A DNA stretch of 7,894 nt from Massilia sp. UBA2604 (GTDB lineage Bacteria; Pseudomonadota; Gammaproteobacteria; Burkholderiales; Burkholderiaceae_D), in NCBI GenBank assembly GCA_002339265.1, contig DDKG01000354.1, positions 3,169-11,062 on the forward strand, written 5' to 3'. The translations under genes were made by a program, and so were the position numbers. The notes under the pieces were generated by a model. That model was not told the DNA's origin. It saw only the letters and a program-made list of their open reading frames with translations, and made no database searches. Position 1 is the first letter of the stretch, and the number at the start of each line of letters is the position of its first letter. Of this stretch, positions 6,941 to 7,894 are shown piece after piece.

Positions 6941-7894
6941 TCATTTCAGCGGCGAGACGGCGGGTTCCTTGTTGGGTTCTCCCAAATCTCCCTCCCACTT
7001 GGCGACGACGGCGGTGGCGATGCCGTTGCCGATCACGTTGGTGGCCGAGCGCGCCATGTCCAGGAAGTGGTCGATCGCCAGCAGCAGCAGCAGGCCCGCT
7101 TCGGGGATGTCGAACTGGTTCAGGGTGGCGGCGATGACGACCAGCGAGGCGCGCGGCACGCCGGCCATGCCTTTCGAGGTCAGCATCAGCACCAGCATCA
7201 TGGTGATCTGGGTGCCCAGCGACAGTTCGATGCCGTAGGCCTGGGCGATGAAGACGGCCGCGAAGGTGCAGTACATCATCGAGCCGTCCAGGTTGAACGA
7301 GTAGCCGATCGGCAGCACGAACGAGGCCAGGCGGTTCTTGACGCCGAAGCGCTCCAGGCTTTCCAGGGTTTTCGGGAAGGCGGCTTCGGACGAGGCGGTC
7401 GAGAAGGCCAGCACGGTCGGGCCGCGCAGCTCGGAGATCAGACGCAGGATGCGCGGGCCGATCACGGCCATGCCGATGCCGATCAGGACCACCCACAGCA
7501 GCGCGATGCCGAAGTAGAACTGGGCCATGAAGATGCCGTAGGTCGACAGCACGCCCAGGCCGCTCTTGGCGATGATGCCGGCCACCGCCGCGAACACCGC
7601 GATCGGGGCGAAGTTCATCACGTAGCCGGTCAGCTTGAGCATGACGTGGGCGACGCCGTCGATGGCGTCGATCATCGGCGTGGCGCGCGCGCCGACGGCG
7701 GCGGCTGCGGTGCCGAAGAACACCGAGAACACCACGATCTGCAGGATCTCGTTTTTCGCCATGCCGTCGACGATCGAGGTCGGGATCAGGTGGGTGATGA
7801 AGTCCTTCATCGTCAGGCTGCCGCTGGTGATGCCCGACGTCGCGTCGACCGGCGGCATCATGCCGGCGGCGAACAGCGCGTCGCCCGGACGGAA
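6941..7894 (-). CDS. Dicarboxylate/amino acid:cation symporter (DAACS family), 5' end cut by window edge
   Basis: The 3' part (317 residues seen) of a GltP/DctA-type secondary transporter in the inner membrane that couples uptake of aspartate, glutamate or C4-dicarboxylates to Na+ or H+. The frame stays open to the window edge, and about 110 N-terminal residues are expected outside, given the family's usual 420-440. In fragment numbering the functional landmarks are STASSEAAFPK at 165-175 (re-entrant loop HP1), GYSFNLDGS ending at 205 (the NMDGT cation motif in TM7), TSKGMAGVP at 239-247 (HP2), and DHFLDMARSATN at 275-286 in TM8. In the TM8 motif, D279, R282 and N286 align with the substrate residues D394, R397 and N401 of GltPh. 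The ATG at 7861 is internal, not the start. It ends with its own terminator. E. coli DctA, as I recall it, has Ser where D279 sits, so an amino-acid substrate is favoured over plain C4-dicarboxylate, but this is inference. Confidence 0.9.
   Translation of the reverse strand, partial: FRPGDALFAAGMMPPVDATSGITSGSLTMKDFITHLIPTSIVDGMAKNEILQIVVFSVFFGTAAAAVGARATPMIDAIDGVAHVMLKLTGYVMNFAPIAVFAAVAGIIAKSGLGVLSTYGIFMAQFYFGIALLWVVLIGIGMAVIGPRILRLISELRGPTVLAFSTASSEAAFPKTLESLERFGVKNRLASFVLPIGYSFNLDGSMMYCTFAAVFIAQAYGIELSLGTQITMMLVLMLTSKGMAGVPRASLVVIAATLNQFDIPEAGLLLLLAIDHFLDMARSATNVIGNGIATAVVAKWEGDLGEPNKEPAVSPLK

Noticed and set aside
5808..7238. Long + strand open frame opposite the amidohydrolase and symporter
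   Set aside because: It runs across a strong - strand terminator and two well-supported genes, with antisense-type composition and no family motif.

Overview
The window looks like ordinary core chromosome of a GC-rich betaproteobacterium. The FadD, YciA-type thioesterase and ATM1-type ABC transporter sequences read most like Burkholderiales, and Oxalobacteraceae (a Massilia-like organism) is my best guess. That placement is inferred from protein and repeat style, not from any search. I see no phage, IS, CRISPR, tRNA or rRNA gene.

Layout: a strong rho-independent terminator of an unseen upstream + strand gene (5-42) is followed almost at once by fadD (68-1750, +). fadD converges on a YciA-type acyl-CoA thioesterase (1905-2348, -). 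The thioesterase is divergent from an ATM1-type ABC half-transporter (2411-4282, +), which converges on three - strand genes. Read in their transcription direction these are a DAACS-family symporter (6941 to the right edge, 5' end outside the window), a terminator (6882-6913), a secreted metal-dependent amidohydrolase/peptidase (5568-6851) and a secreted type II L-asparaginase (4435-5526). No gene-free stretch exceeds 300 bases; the longest are the two convergent gaps of about 150 bp.

Genes together: FadD makes acyl-CoA and the thioesterase hydrolyses it, but they lie on opposite strands. The three right-hand genes read as a plausible periplasmic amino-acid scavenging module. The amidohydrolase would release amino acids from dipeptides, the asparaginase would convert asparagine to aspartate and ammonia, and the symporter would import acidic amino acids or C4-dicarboxylates. 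The symporter keeps the Asp that contacts the substrate amino group in GltPh-type transporters, which favours an amino-acid substrate.

The most unusual DNA is non-coding. Both 3'-to-3' gaps (1751-1904 and 4283-4434) hold a head-to-head pair of the same REP-like palindrome. In the second copy a perfect 12-bp-arm palindrome is embedded in or fused to the left unit. Two same-strand genes, fadD and the amidohydrolase, start only 25-30 nt after a terminator, leaving no room for an ordinary promoter. I found no clear evidence of a new biological system.
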